From an uncultured delta proteobacterium (GTDB taxonomy: Bacteria; Myxococcota_A; Polyangia; Polyangiales; JADJMO01), in NCBI GenBank assembly GCA_903923175.1, contig CAIXWQ010000615.1, positions 1-38,115 on the forward strand: a stretch of DNA of 38,115 bases, written 5' to 3'. The notes beneath the pieces are model-generated. The model was not told where the DNA came from, ran no database searches, and saw only the letters and a program-made list of their open reading frames with translations. This document shows, piece after piece, positions 7,733 to 15,648 of the stretch (its first letter is position 1; each line of letters begins with the position of its first letter). The translations under genes and the position numbers were made by a program.

Positions 7733-10183
7733 ATGCACGACACTGCCATGTCGACCCTCACCGCCGCCGAGATCGATCGCATCCTCGCCGTCGAGCACGC
7801 GAACCCGCACACGCTCCTCGGAGCGCACGTCGTCGAGCGCGAAGGGCGCAAGGTCGTCGCGGTGCGCGTGTTCCGGCCCGACGCGCACCGCATCCGGATC
7901 ATCCCCGATGCCCCGGACGCGCTGAGCGAGGCGTTCCCGCACGTGCACGACCTGCCGTCGCGCGAGGCGCTGCAGGTCCGCGGCGGGCTGTTCGAGGCGA
8001 TCTTCGAGTTCGAGCACGTCGCGGGCGCGGAGGCGAAGGTCTTCCCGTATCTCGTCGACGTCGAATACGAAGGCGGCGCGCGCTACCAGCAGCGCGATGC
8101 GTTCTCGTTCCCGCCGACGCTGGGCGAGCTCGACGCGCACCTGATCGCCGAGGGGAACCACCTGCGGCTCTACGAGAAGCTCGGCGCGCACCCGCGCACG
8201 GTCGACGGCGTCGAGGGGATCGCGTTCGCGGTGTGGGCTCCCCAGGCGAAGCGCGTCAGCGTGGTCGGCGCGTTCAACCGCTGGGACGGGCGGCTGCATG
8301 CGATGCGGCGGCTCACGGCCAACGGCGTCTGGGAGCTCTTCGTCCCCGACGCGCCCGCCGGGGGGGTCTACAAGTTCGAGCTCCTCAGCGAGAAGGGGCG
8401 CAGGTTCCTCAAGACCGATCCGTTCGCCTTCGAGACCGAGCTGCGGCCGGAGACCGCCGGCATCGTCCGCGGCCTGCGCAGCTACGACTGGACCGACGAG
8501 CGCTGGCTCGCGGCGCGCGCGGGCGGCGATCCGCTCAAGAAGCCGTGGTCGATCTACGAGCTGCACCTCGGCGGGTTCATGCGCGTGCCCGAGGAGCGCG
8601 GGCACGGCGCGATCGACGACGCGAGCGGCGGGCACACCGGCCGCTGGCTCAGCTACCGCGAGCTCGCCGTGAAGCTCGTCGAGCACGTGCGCGCGATGGG
8701 CTTCACGCACGTCGAGCTGATGCCGATCACGGAGTACCCGTTCGACGGCTCGTGGGGCTACCAGTGCACCGGCTACTTCGCGCCGACCAAGCGCCACGGC
8801 TCGCCGGAGGATCTGAAGTTCCTGATCGACGAGCTGCACCGCGCCGGCATCGGCGTGCTGCTCGACTGGGTCCCCGCCCACTTCCCGCGCGACGCGCACG
8901 GCCTGCGTCGCTTCGACGGCAGCGCGGTCTACGAGCACCAGGATCCGCGCCAGGGCGAGCACGCCGACTGGGGGACGATGGTCTTCAACTACGGCCGCCC
9001 GGAGGTGAAGAACTTCCTGCTCGCGAGCGCGCTCTACTGGCTGCGCGAGTTCCACTTCGACGGGCTGCGCGTCGATGCCGTCGCCTCGATGCTCTATCTC
9101 GACTACTCGCGCACCGACGGCGGCTGGGTCGCCAACAAGCACGGCGGCCGCGAGAACCTCGAGGCGATCGAGTTCCTGCGCGCGCTCAACGAGATCGTGC
9201 ACCGCGAGGTGCCGGGCGCGGTGGTGATCGCGGAGGAGTCGACCGCGTGGCCGGCGGTGAGCCGCCCGACGTACGTGGGCGGGCTCGGGTTCACGTTCAA
9301 GTGGAACATGGGGTGGATGCACGACACGCTCGCGTACTTCTCGATGGATCCGATCTTCCGGAGCCACCACCACAGCAAGGTGACCTTCGGGCTCTGGTAC
9401 GCGTGGACCGAGAACTTCGTGCTCCCGCTCTCTCACGACGAGGTCGTGCACTTGAAGGGGTCGCTGCTCGGCAAGATGCCCGGCGATCCGTGGCGCAAGT
9501 TCGCGAACCTGCGCGCGCTCTTCGGCTACATGTGGGCGCACCCCGGCAAGAAGCTGCTCTTCATGGGCGGCGAGTTCGGCCAGGTGCGCGAGTTCTCCGA
9601 GGAGCGCTCGCTCGACTGGCACCTGCTCGACGAGCCCGCGCATGCCGGCGTCGCGCTGCTGATGAAGGACCTCAACGCGTTCTACAAGGCCCACCCCGCG
9701 CTGTGGGAGGCCGACGTGATCCCCGAGGGCTTCCGCTGGATCGACGCGAACGACCACGGCCAGAGCGTGGCGTCGTTCGTCCGGTTCCCCGCGCCGAGGC
9801 CCGAAGGGGCGGAGCCGCGCGACTTCGAGGATCGCGACCGCGCGATCGTCAGCGTGCTGAACGCCACGCCGCTCGTCCGCGCCGGCTACCGCATCGGTGT
9901 GCCGTACCCGGGGCGCTACGAAGAGCTGATCAACACCGACTCGATCGACTACGGCGGCAGCGGCGTCCCCGCCATCCCGCACCCGAGCGCCCTCGGGCCG
10001 ATCTCGACCGACGCGGAGCCGATCCCCTCCCACGGTTTCGAGCAGTCGATCGTGCTGCAGCTGCCGCCGCTGTCGACCGTGTGGCTCCGCTCGCCGGTGC
10101 CGCCCGCGCCCGAGAGGAAGGCGCTCGACCAGCACGCGCGCATGCAGAGCGAGCTGCCGGGCGAGCCGCCGATCGATCCCTGA
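7733..10183 (+). CDS. glgB: 1,4-alpha-glucan (glycogen) branching enzyme
   Basis: The protein has 816 residues and catalyses formation of alpha-1,6 branches in glycogen by moving alpha-1,4 chains. It contains a leading beta-sandwich (~1-110), the CBM48 domain (~125-225, with VWAPQAKRVSVVGAFNRWDG), and a GH13 catalytic barrel with GYQCTGYFAPT, the nucleophile Asp in GLRVDAVASMLYLDYSR, the acid Glu in VVIAEESTAW and the third carboxylate in LSHDEVVHLKGSL. A C-terminal beta domain is followed by a ~25-residue Pro-rich tail. The two ATGs at 7733 and 7748 are both possible; neither has a clear ribosome binding site. Other glycogen genes are absent from the window, so it is a stand-alone locus here. 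The divergent kinase is its only close partner. Confidence 0.96.
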   Translation: MHDTAMSTLTAAEIDRILAVEHANPHTLLGAHVVEREGRKVVAVRVFRPDAHRIRIIPDAPDALSEAFPHVHDLPSREALQVRGGLFEAIFEFEHVAGAEAKVFPYLVDVEYEGGARYQQRDAFSFPPTLGELDAHLIAEGNHLRLYEKLGAHPRTVDGVEGIAFAVWAPQAKRVSVVGAFNRWDGRLHAMRRLTANGVWELFVPDAPAGGVYKFELLSEKGRRFLKTDPFAFETELRPETAGIVRGLRSYDWTDERWLAARAGGDPLKKPWSIYELHLGGFMRVPEERGHGAIDDASGGHTGRWLSYRELAVKLVEHVRAMGFTHVELMPITEYPFDGSWGYQCTGYFAPTKRHGSPEDLKFLIDELHRAGIGVLLDWVPAHFPRDAHGLRRFDGSAVYEHQDPRQGEHADWGTMVFNYGRPEVKNFLLASALYWLREFHFDGLRVDAVASMLYLDYSRTDGGWVANKHGGRENLEAIEFLRALNEIVHREVPGAVVIAEESTAWPAVSRPTYVGGLGFTFKWNMGWMHDTLAYFSMDPIFRSHHHSKVTFGLWYAWTENFVLPLSHDEVVHLKGSLLGKMPGDPWRKFANLRALFGYMWAHPGKKLLFMGGEFGQVREFSEERSLDWHLLDEPAHAGVALLMKDLNAFYKAHPALWEADVIPEGFRWIDANDHGQSVASFVRFPAPRPEGAEPRDFEDRDRAIVSVLNATPLVRAGYRIGVPYPGRYEELINTDSIDYGGSGVPAIPHPSALGPISTDAEPIPSHGFEQSIVLQLPPLSTVWLRSPVPPAPERKALDQHARMQSELPGEPPIDP

Positions 10184-10201
10184 GGCCCGTCGCACGCGCG
10201 C

Positions 10202-10223
10202 GCACGCGTGACGTCACGCGTGC
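10202..10223. repeat. 22-bp perfect palindrome between converging genes
   Basis: Both halves read identically on the two strands, centred on TGACGTCA and flanked by ACGCG. The site lies 18 bp after the glgB stop and 134 bp from the converging histidine kinase stop. As RNA it has no free loop unless the centre opens, so it could be a terminator hairpin, a protein binding site, or an extruded cruciform. Confidence 0.6.
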
Positions 10224-10357
10224 CGCGCCTCGAGCCCCAACAGGTCGGCCAGGCGCGGCGCGCACGGCGCTTCATCTCGGCCCTCCGTCGGTCCGTGCCT
10301 CTGCCCCTCTGCCGGCGCGAAGTCTCCGACGACCTCGCGCGCGAAGCCAGCGGCGCT

Positions 10358-12010
10358 TCAGGCGAGGGGCGGTTCGGTGGCGCTGGCGTCGCGCGCCGCG
10401 AGCTCGATCGGCGTGCTCGAGCGCTCGACCGCCTCCAGGGGGAAGAAGGCGTCGAAGCGCGTACCTTCGCCAGGCCTCGACGCGATCTCGAGCCGGCCGC
10501 CGCTCTGCCTCAGGAGGCGCACGACGATCGACAGCCCGACGCCGTAGCTCTCGCCGGCGGCCATCTCCGGATCGGGCTGCCCGGGCTCGAGGATCCGGCG
10601 GATGGCCTCGGCGTCGAGCCCCTTGCCGGTGTCGGCGACGGCGATCGTGACGAAGCCGGGCACGCCGCCGATCTCGACGGTGATGCTCCCGCGGTCGGTG
10701 TACTTCGTCGCGTTGGAGAGGAGGTTGTCGACGACGCGATCGAAGAGCAGCGGATCGACGTCGAAGCACTCGGGCGCCTGCGCGGTGACGGTCACGTCGA
10801 CGTGCACGTCCTTGCGGATCGCGAACGCGCGCAGGCGCGCGTGCAGCTCGGGCGCGAGCGTGCGCACCTCGAGCTGCACCCGGAGGTCGCTGCCGACCCC
10901 GCGCTCCGGCTTGGCCGCCCGCATCAGCTCGGCGAGCAGCGCGCGCATGCGATCGAGCGCGTCGCGCTGCTCCTGGACGACCGCGCGCGCCTCTTCGGGG
11001 AGCGCGTCGGCGTTCTCGTGGAGCCAGTCGGCCCCCATCTGCAGCACGAACATCGGGTTGCGCAGATCGTGCGACCACCCGAGCAGGGTCTCGTTGCGCG
11101 CCTGCTGGAGCTGCTGAACGCGGGCGACGACGTCCCGCAGCGCGCGCGCACGCTCCTCGGTGCGCCGCTCGACGAGCTCGGTCCACTGGCGCTGGCGGGT
11201 GTCGAGCGCGAGCGCCTCGCGACGCAGCTCGTCGTCCGCCTCCATCGCGCGCGAGAGAGCCCCTTGCAGCTCGACGATCGTCGCCTCGCGGCGTCCGATC
11301 TCCCGCACGGCGTCCCACGCGGCCACGAGCGCGAAGCAGAGGAGCGCCGCGAGCAGCCCGAGGCCGGGGGCTCGCGACCAGAGCCCGGCGGCGAGCGCGA
11401 CGGCGCCGAGCGCGAAGCCGAGCACGTACGGCAGCCAGCGTCGCTCGTGGCGCCACGACACGACGTAGACGCACTCGGCGGCTCCGTCGGCCTGACACGC
11501 CGACTCGTGCACGGAGGCCGGCCGCAGCCCGCACAGCGTCGGGAGCGCCGCGAGGTGCGCGGCCCGCCCGAAGCAAGCGGTCTTGCTCTCCTTCACGCTC
11601 GAGCGATGGCGAACCGCGATGCGCTCGGGGCCCAAGGCTTCGATCGCGATGGTCGACGTCGTGGTGAGCGAGCCGACGGTGCGCGCGGCGATGCGATAGA
11701 GCTGCTCCGGTGAGGTGGTCCAGAGCACCCAGCGGAGCAGCCCGTACGACTCGGTGAAATGGAAGGTCGTCGCCGCGCGGATCTCGCTCTCGTCGCGGGC
11801 GAATTCGCGCAGCACCGCGAGCATCGACTCGAGCTGCGCGTGCTCGATCCAGCGGACCTTCTCGAGCTCCTCGAGCGGCAGCCCGGAGGCCTGCGCCATC
11901 GCCATCGGCGCCGCGGGGCCCTTGAACGCGCGCAGGTAGCGCAGGATCGGGTGCACGAGGCGCGTGCTGACCTGCGCTCTCGAGGGGCTCGGTGCCTGCG
12001 ACGCGGTCAC
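10358..12010 (-). CDS. Sensor histidine kinase with V4R-like N-terminal sensor domain
   Basis: The protein has 550 residues. Residues ~15-187 look like an alpha/beta sensor that ends in a C-x(9)-C-V-Y-V-V-S-W pattern, as in V4R/XylR-N-type small-molecule domains. Two hydrophobic segments (192-211 and 217-233) form a membrane hairpin, followed by a coiled coil (~240-305). The H-box is GWSHDLRNPM with His314. The ATPase domain carries DRVVDNLLSNATKYT, VADTGKG and YGVGLSIV, so it is catalytically complete. It starts at GTG, preceded by GAGAGGAGG, a strong site that decides the start. No response regulator is adjacent, so it is an orphan. The V4R assignment is a pattern match and less certain than the kinase core. 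Confidence 0.9.
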   Translation of the reverse strand: MTASQAPSPSRAQVSTRLVHPILRYLRAFKGPAAPMAMAQASGLPLEELEKVRWIEHAQLESMLAVLREFARDESEIRAATTFHFTESYGLLRWVLWTTSPEQLYRIAARTVGSLTTTSTIAIEALGPERIAVRHRSSVKESKTACFGRAAHLAALPTLCGLRPASVHESACQADGAAECVYVVSWRHERRWLPYVLGFALGAVALAAGLWSRAPGLGLLAALLCFALVAAWDAVREIGRREATIVELQGALSRAMEADDELRREALALDTRQRQWTELVERRTEERARALRDVVARVQQLQQARNETLLGWSHDLRNPMFVLQMGADWLHENADALPEEARAVVQEQRDALDRMRALLAELMRAAKPERGVGSDLRVQLEVRTLAPELHARLRAFAIRKDVHVDVTVTAQAPECFDVDPLLFDRVVDNLLSNATKYTDRGSITVEIGGVPGFVTIAVADTGKGLDAEAIRRILEPGQPDPEMAAGESYGVGLSIVVRLLRQSGGRLEIASRPGEGTRFDAFFPLEAVERSSTPIELAARDASATEPPLA

Positions 12011-12213
12011 GCGAACCTCCTCTCCAAGCCGGCCAGCGTAGGCCGAGCGTCACACCGGCGAAACGGGTAAACATGCGCGCACCCGCGTTCATGGGAGCAC
12101 GGCGATGCGTGTGACGGGAGCCACGCGCCGCGCGAGCCCGGCCGGAGTGACGCGCGTCGAGCGCGGCGGTCGCCTGGCCCGCGCCGAGCCGTCGCGCTCC
12201 TCCGAGACGCGGC

Positions 12214-14319
12214 TCAGCGGTTCGCCATCTGCTTCGCGAACAGAGCGTTCAGCGTCGGATCGCCCGCGAGCTTCGCGCCCCACGCCTGCGCGACGCCGAC
12301 GTAACTCCCCATGTCGAGTCCGTACTTCGCGAGCGCGCCTTGCATGTTGCCAGTCTGCATGAGCTTCATGAGGCCGACGTAGTCGGACAGCCTGGCGATC
12401 TTCTGGCCGGGGAACACGACCGGATCTTGGTCGCCGCCGCCCTGGGCGAGCTGCTGCTGGGCCTGCCGCGCCGCCGCCTTCTCCTGCTCGAGGTCGAAGG
12501 CCGGCGCCTCCTCTGCTTCTTCCTGCTGGTCGCGCCCCTCGCCGTTCTCGATCGCGTCGCGCCAGGCCCGCAGACGCTCCTCGCCCGGCGCGTCGAGCCC
12601 GCCGAGCCACAGCCGCATCGTGACCAGCGGGTACTCGAAGCAGGTGTACGAGCCCTTCGGAATCTGCGTCTCGAGCCACCCGAGCATCGGCTCGACCTCG
12701 CGGCGCACGATGGCGTCGTGCTTGGCGAGCCACGCGAGCGCGACGATCGCGGCCGACGCCGTCCAGTCGACCGGCCCGAGCGCCAGCGAGGTCAGCGCGC
12801 GGTTGCGCGGGCTCGCGGGCCAGGGGGCCTGCTCCTCGACGTGCGCGATCGTGAGCGCGGCTGCGATCTGCACGCGCTGCACCCACTGGAACGGATCGAG
12901 CTGCTCGCGGGGCGGCGGCGGGTTCACCATCGTCGCGACGAGCTGCGGGATCCACCCGGCGGCGAGCTGCCGCCCGAGCGCCTGCCCGGCCTCGGCGTAG
13001 CGCGCGAGGCCGTAGGGGCAGGCCGCGATCGCGGCGACTGCCTCGGCGACGCGCGGCTCCGGGGCGCCGATGTTCGGGCGCGGCGTGGTGCCGTCGTACA
13101 CCCACGCCGCGAAGTCGACCTGCCCCTTCGCCACGCGCGGATCGGGCGACTGGACCTTCTCCACCGTGAGGTTCACGCCCACCGGCGGCTGCACGTGCGC
13201 GGTCGCGAGGCGGAAGGCCATCAGCACGCTCGGCGACTCCGGGTGCGAGACGTTCATGTCGATCTTGCCGCCGGCGGCCTTCGCGGGCTCCTTGCGCAGC
13301 ATCTCGAGGATCTGCACCAGCGGCTTCGACGTCGCGTCGCCCGGCACCGGGAGCGCCGTCACGAACGGCTCGAACGGCTCGAGCCGCTGCGCGAGCTGCT
13401 GCGGCCTGCGCTCGCGCGGGAAGCGATCGCGCAGGTTGAGGAGCGCGTCGCGATCCTGCGCCGCGTCCGAGCGTTTCCAGCGCGCGAAGGCGCGCGACGA
13501 CAGGGCCCACACGTGCTCGGGCTCGAGCTGCAGCGCCTGCTCGTAGGCGCTCGCCGCCTCGCTCCAGCGCTCGCGCCCGAGCTCGATGTCGCCGATGTCG
13601 ACGAACACCGCCGCCTCGTTCGGCTCGTACTGCCGCGCGCCGTGGAACGCCTGGATCGCCGCGTCGGGCTCGTCCGCGTCGCGCAGCGCGCAGGCGAGCC
13701 CGATCGACGTGAGGTAGCAGGGCTCGATCGCGGCCCCCTGTCGGGCCAGCGGGACCGCGTCGGCGAACGCGCGCATGCGCCGCATCACGACGCTGCTCGC
13801 GTACCACGCGAAGCCGAGGCTCGGGTGGAAGTGGCGGACGATGCCGAGGATCGACGACGCCCAGCGCAGGTTGCCGAGGCAGGGATCGTCCGGCGCCTGC
13901 GCCTCGGGGAGGTGCTTCACGATCGGCACGATCAGGTTGGGCATCAGCACGTCGGGCGGCAGCTGCCCCACGCCGGGCTGCCGCAGCCAGCCGTCGGCCC
14001 ACGCGAGGTAGGGGAGATCGGGGCGCGTCTCCATCACGTCGGTGAGCAGCGACAGCGCCTCGGCCCACTGGCCGCGCATCGCGAACGCGTAGGCCCGCGC
14101 CGCGGCCGTGCCGAAGTCGGTGTGCCCTTCGTCGTCGGGCGCGGTGAGCTTCAGCGGATCGTCGGCGCGCCGCAGGATGGCGTCGAGCAGCCCGAGGTAC
14201 TCGTGGCGCGTCGGATCGGTGGCGATGGCGTCGCCGACGTGGTGCAGAGCGTGACCGAGATCGCCCTGCTGGAAGGCCTGCTGCGCGAGCGCGAAGTCGT
14301 GGTCGGCGGGGTTCGACAT
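12214..14319 (-). CDS. Large TPR-containing protein of unknown function
   Basis: The protein has 701 residues and lacks a signal peptide or membrane segment. Helical TPR-like pairs appear at ~8-40 (ALAQQAFQQGDLGHALHHV) and ~225-300 (with EAASAYEQALQLEPEHVWAL). The middle ~350-600 is an unassigned alpha/beta region with several Trp-rich stretches. An acidic Gln/Glu/Ala-rich hinge (~595-625) leads to a compact C-terminal module of about 50 residues containing LSDYVGLMKLMQTG and YGLDMGSYVGVAQAWG. The role is probably a cytosolic scaffold; this is inference from TPRs alone. It follows the glutamine amidotransferase-like gene on the same strand, 112 bp away, with two hairpins in the gap. Confidence 0.8.
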   Translation of the reverse strand: MSNPADHDFALAQQAFQQGDLGHALHHVGDAIATDPTRHEYLGLLDAILRRADDPLKLTAPDDEGHTDFGTAAARAYAFAMRGQWAEALSLLTDVMETRPDLPYLAWADGWLRQPGVGQLPPDVLMPNLIVPIVKHLPEAQAPDDPCLGNLRWASSILGIVRHFHPSLGFAWYASSVVMRRMRAFADAVPLARQGAAIEPCYLTSIGLACALRDADEPDAAIQAFHGARQYEPNEAAVFVDIGDIELGRERWSEAASAYEQALQLEPEHVWALSSRAFARWKRSDAAQDRDALLNLRDRFPRERRPQQLAQRLEPFEPFVTALPVPGDATSKPLVQILEMLRKEPAKAAGGKIDMNVSHPESPSVLMAFRLATAHVQPPVGVNLTVEKVQSPDPRVAKGQVDFAAWVYDGTTPRPNIGAPEPRVAEAVAAIAACPYGLARYAEAGQALGRQLAAGWIPQLVATMVNPPPPREQLDPFQWVQRVQIAAALTIAHVEEQAPWPASPRNRALTSLALGPVDWTASAAIVALAWLAKHDAIVRREVEPMLGWLETQIPKGSYTCFEYPLVTMRLWLGGLDAPGEERLRAWRDAIENGEGRDQQEEAEEAPAFDLEQEKAAARQAQQQLAQGGGDQDPVVFPGQKIARLSDYVGLMKLMQTGNMQGALAKYGLDMGSYVGVAQAWGAKLAGDPTLNALFAKQMANR

Positions 14320-14346
14320 CGGGACCGCGATGGTCGCCGAACTCGC

Positions 14347-14371
14347 GCGCGCTCCGAAAGGGGGAGCGCGC
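14347..14371 (-). terminator. Strong stem-loop downstream of the amidotransferase-like gene
   Basis: GCGCGCTCC and GGAGCGCGC form a nine-pair stem with a seven-base loop. It is the second of two tandem hairpins in the 112-bp gap and would also sit close to the start of the TPR gene (14319). Candidate terminator or leader structure; no U-tract. Confidence 0.4.
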
Positions 14372-14375
14372 TGCC

Positions 14376-14393
14376 AAGCCCCGGAGGGGGCTT
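14376..14393 (-). terminator. Short GC stem-loop flanked by AA/TT
   Basis: AAGCCCC and GGGGCTT form a seven-pair stem with a GGAG loop, about 40 bases after the amidotransferase-like stop in the direction of transcription. It immediately precedes the larger hairpin at 14347-14371. Confidence 0.4.
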
Positions 14394-14431
14394 CGCGTCG
14401 AGGCCCCGGTCTTCGACCTGGGATCAGGAAA

Positions 14432-15406
14432 TCACGGCCTGCGCAGATCCGCCGGCAGCCCCGAGTGCCGCGGGATCTCGATGCGCGAGTCGGACCGCGC
14501 GGGGGGCGGGATGCTGCCGAACGTCGCCATGTCCTGCTGCGGCGGCGGGACGGGGCTCCACCCCTGCAGCTCGGCCATCGCGTTGAACTTGCGGGTCATC
14601 CAGCCCGGGATGGTGAGCGCGAAGGTGCGCGCGAGGCGCAGCGGGTTGTCGAGCGTCTTGAGCATCCGCTCGTAGGTCACCACGCCATACGCCAGCTTGA
14701 AGGCCTCGGCCTGGTCGGGGCGCGCGACCCACGCCATCACGCCGGGGCGATCGGCCTCGGGGTGGAACTGCACCGCCTCCACGCCTCCGCCGAAGTCGAG
14801 CGCCATCAACGCGGCGCCCTTCGAGACGCCGTCGCGGCTCTCGCGCGCGAGGAGCGTGCCGCCGAGCCGATCGAGCTTCGACTGATCGAGCCCGATGGCC
14901 TCCCAGTTGCGGTGCTCGAAGGAGAAGAGGCGATCGGCGAACGGCGAGAGGAGCGGGTGACTGCGCCCCTCCTCCGTCGTGTAGATCGGCATCACGCCGA
15001 ACTTGCGGCTCGAACGCGGCGCGACCTCGGCGACGCCGAAGTGCCGCACCGCCATCTGGAACGAGTGGCAGATGCAGAAGGCCGCGCGGCCGCGGTCGTT
15101 CTTGGCGACGTTGTCGTCGACCACGCCGTCGAGGAACGCGGAGAAGTCGTCGACCCACTGCTCGCCGTCGCCGTCGAACGGCGAGCCGGGGCCGCCGCTG
15201 CAGAGGTAGAGGTGGCAGTCGTCGGGCGGGGCCTCGCCCTTGTCGCGCGGCGACACGTGCACGCGCTCGATCTCGAGGCCGGGGTTCTCGACGCGCACGC
15301 GCGAGGCGAACTGATCGATGAGGACACCGAGGCAGCGGATCGCCTCGTTCTTGTGGCCGGCGTTCATGTCGACGATGCCGACCCGCAGACGCGCGCGCGA
15401 ATTCAT
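14432..15406 (-). CDS. Class I glutamine amidotransferase-like protein
   Basis: The protein has 324 residues. A Rossmann-like start VGIVDMNAGH is followed by LYLCSGGPGSPFD (oxyanion strand). The putative nucleophile is Cys113 in FCICHSFQ, and VQFHPEAD provides His215 and Glu217, so the triad is complete. The usual nucleophile elbow G-x-C-x-G-H is altered to I-C-H-S-F. Residues ~225-324 extend beyond the domain and end in a Pro/Arg-rich tail. No synthase domain is fused and no biosynthetic partner is adjacent, so the acceptor is unknown; it may hydrolyse gamma-glutamyl bonds or amides instead. ATG 15406 has GGAAAG upstream and a promoter just before it. Longer readings to 15616 are not supported. 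Confidence 0.82.
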   Translation of the reverse strand: MNSRARLRVGIVDMNAGHKNEAIRCLGVLIDQFASRVRVENPGLEIERVHVSPRDKGEAPPDDCHLYLCSGGPGSPFDGDGEQWVDDFSAFLDGVVDDNVAKNDRGRAAFCICHSFQMAVRHFGVAEVAPRSSRKFGVMPIYTTEEGRSHPLLSPFADRLFSFEHRNWEAIGLDQSKLDRLGGTLLARESRDGVSKGAALMALDFGGGVEAVQFHPEADRPGVMAWVARPDQAEAFKLAYGVVTYERMLKTLDNPLRLARTFALTIPGWMTRKFNAMAELQGWSPVPPPQQDMATFGSIPPPARSDSRIEIPRHSGLPADLRRP

Positions 15407-15437
15407 TTCCGACTGCTTTCCTCGAATGTGAACAGAA

Positions 15438-15465
15438 AGTGTACCGCGTCGCGCGCGGGGCTCAA
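15438..15465 (-). promoter_or_regulatory. Sigma-70-like promoter of the amidotransferase-like gene
   Basis: On the minus strand TTGAGC (complement of 15460-15465) and TACACT (15438-15443) are 16 bp apart. Transcription would begin near 15431, giving a leader of about 25 bases that carries the ribosome binding site. The A/T-richer patch stands out in the GC-rich divergent region. Confidence 0.5.
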
Positions 15466-15648
15466 CGCCCGACGCGGGTATCGCGCAGCTCATCGGTCGG
15501 AGCGTGTGCGCGTCGTCGGCACATCCGTCTCGGACACGCGCGCCGGCGAGCCCCGAGGTTTCGCGGGCATTTCGGCGCGCGCGCGTGGCCGCGAAACGAG
15601 CGACGTCCCTCGACAACGCGCGCGTATCGCGCGAAACAGCACCTGCTC

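Noticed and set aside
12340-14586. Long plus-strand frame opposite the TPR gene
   Set aside because: Arg/Glu/His-biased translation without conserved pattern, while the minus strand carries a convincing TPR protein.
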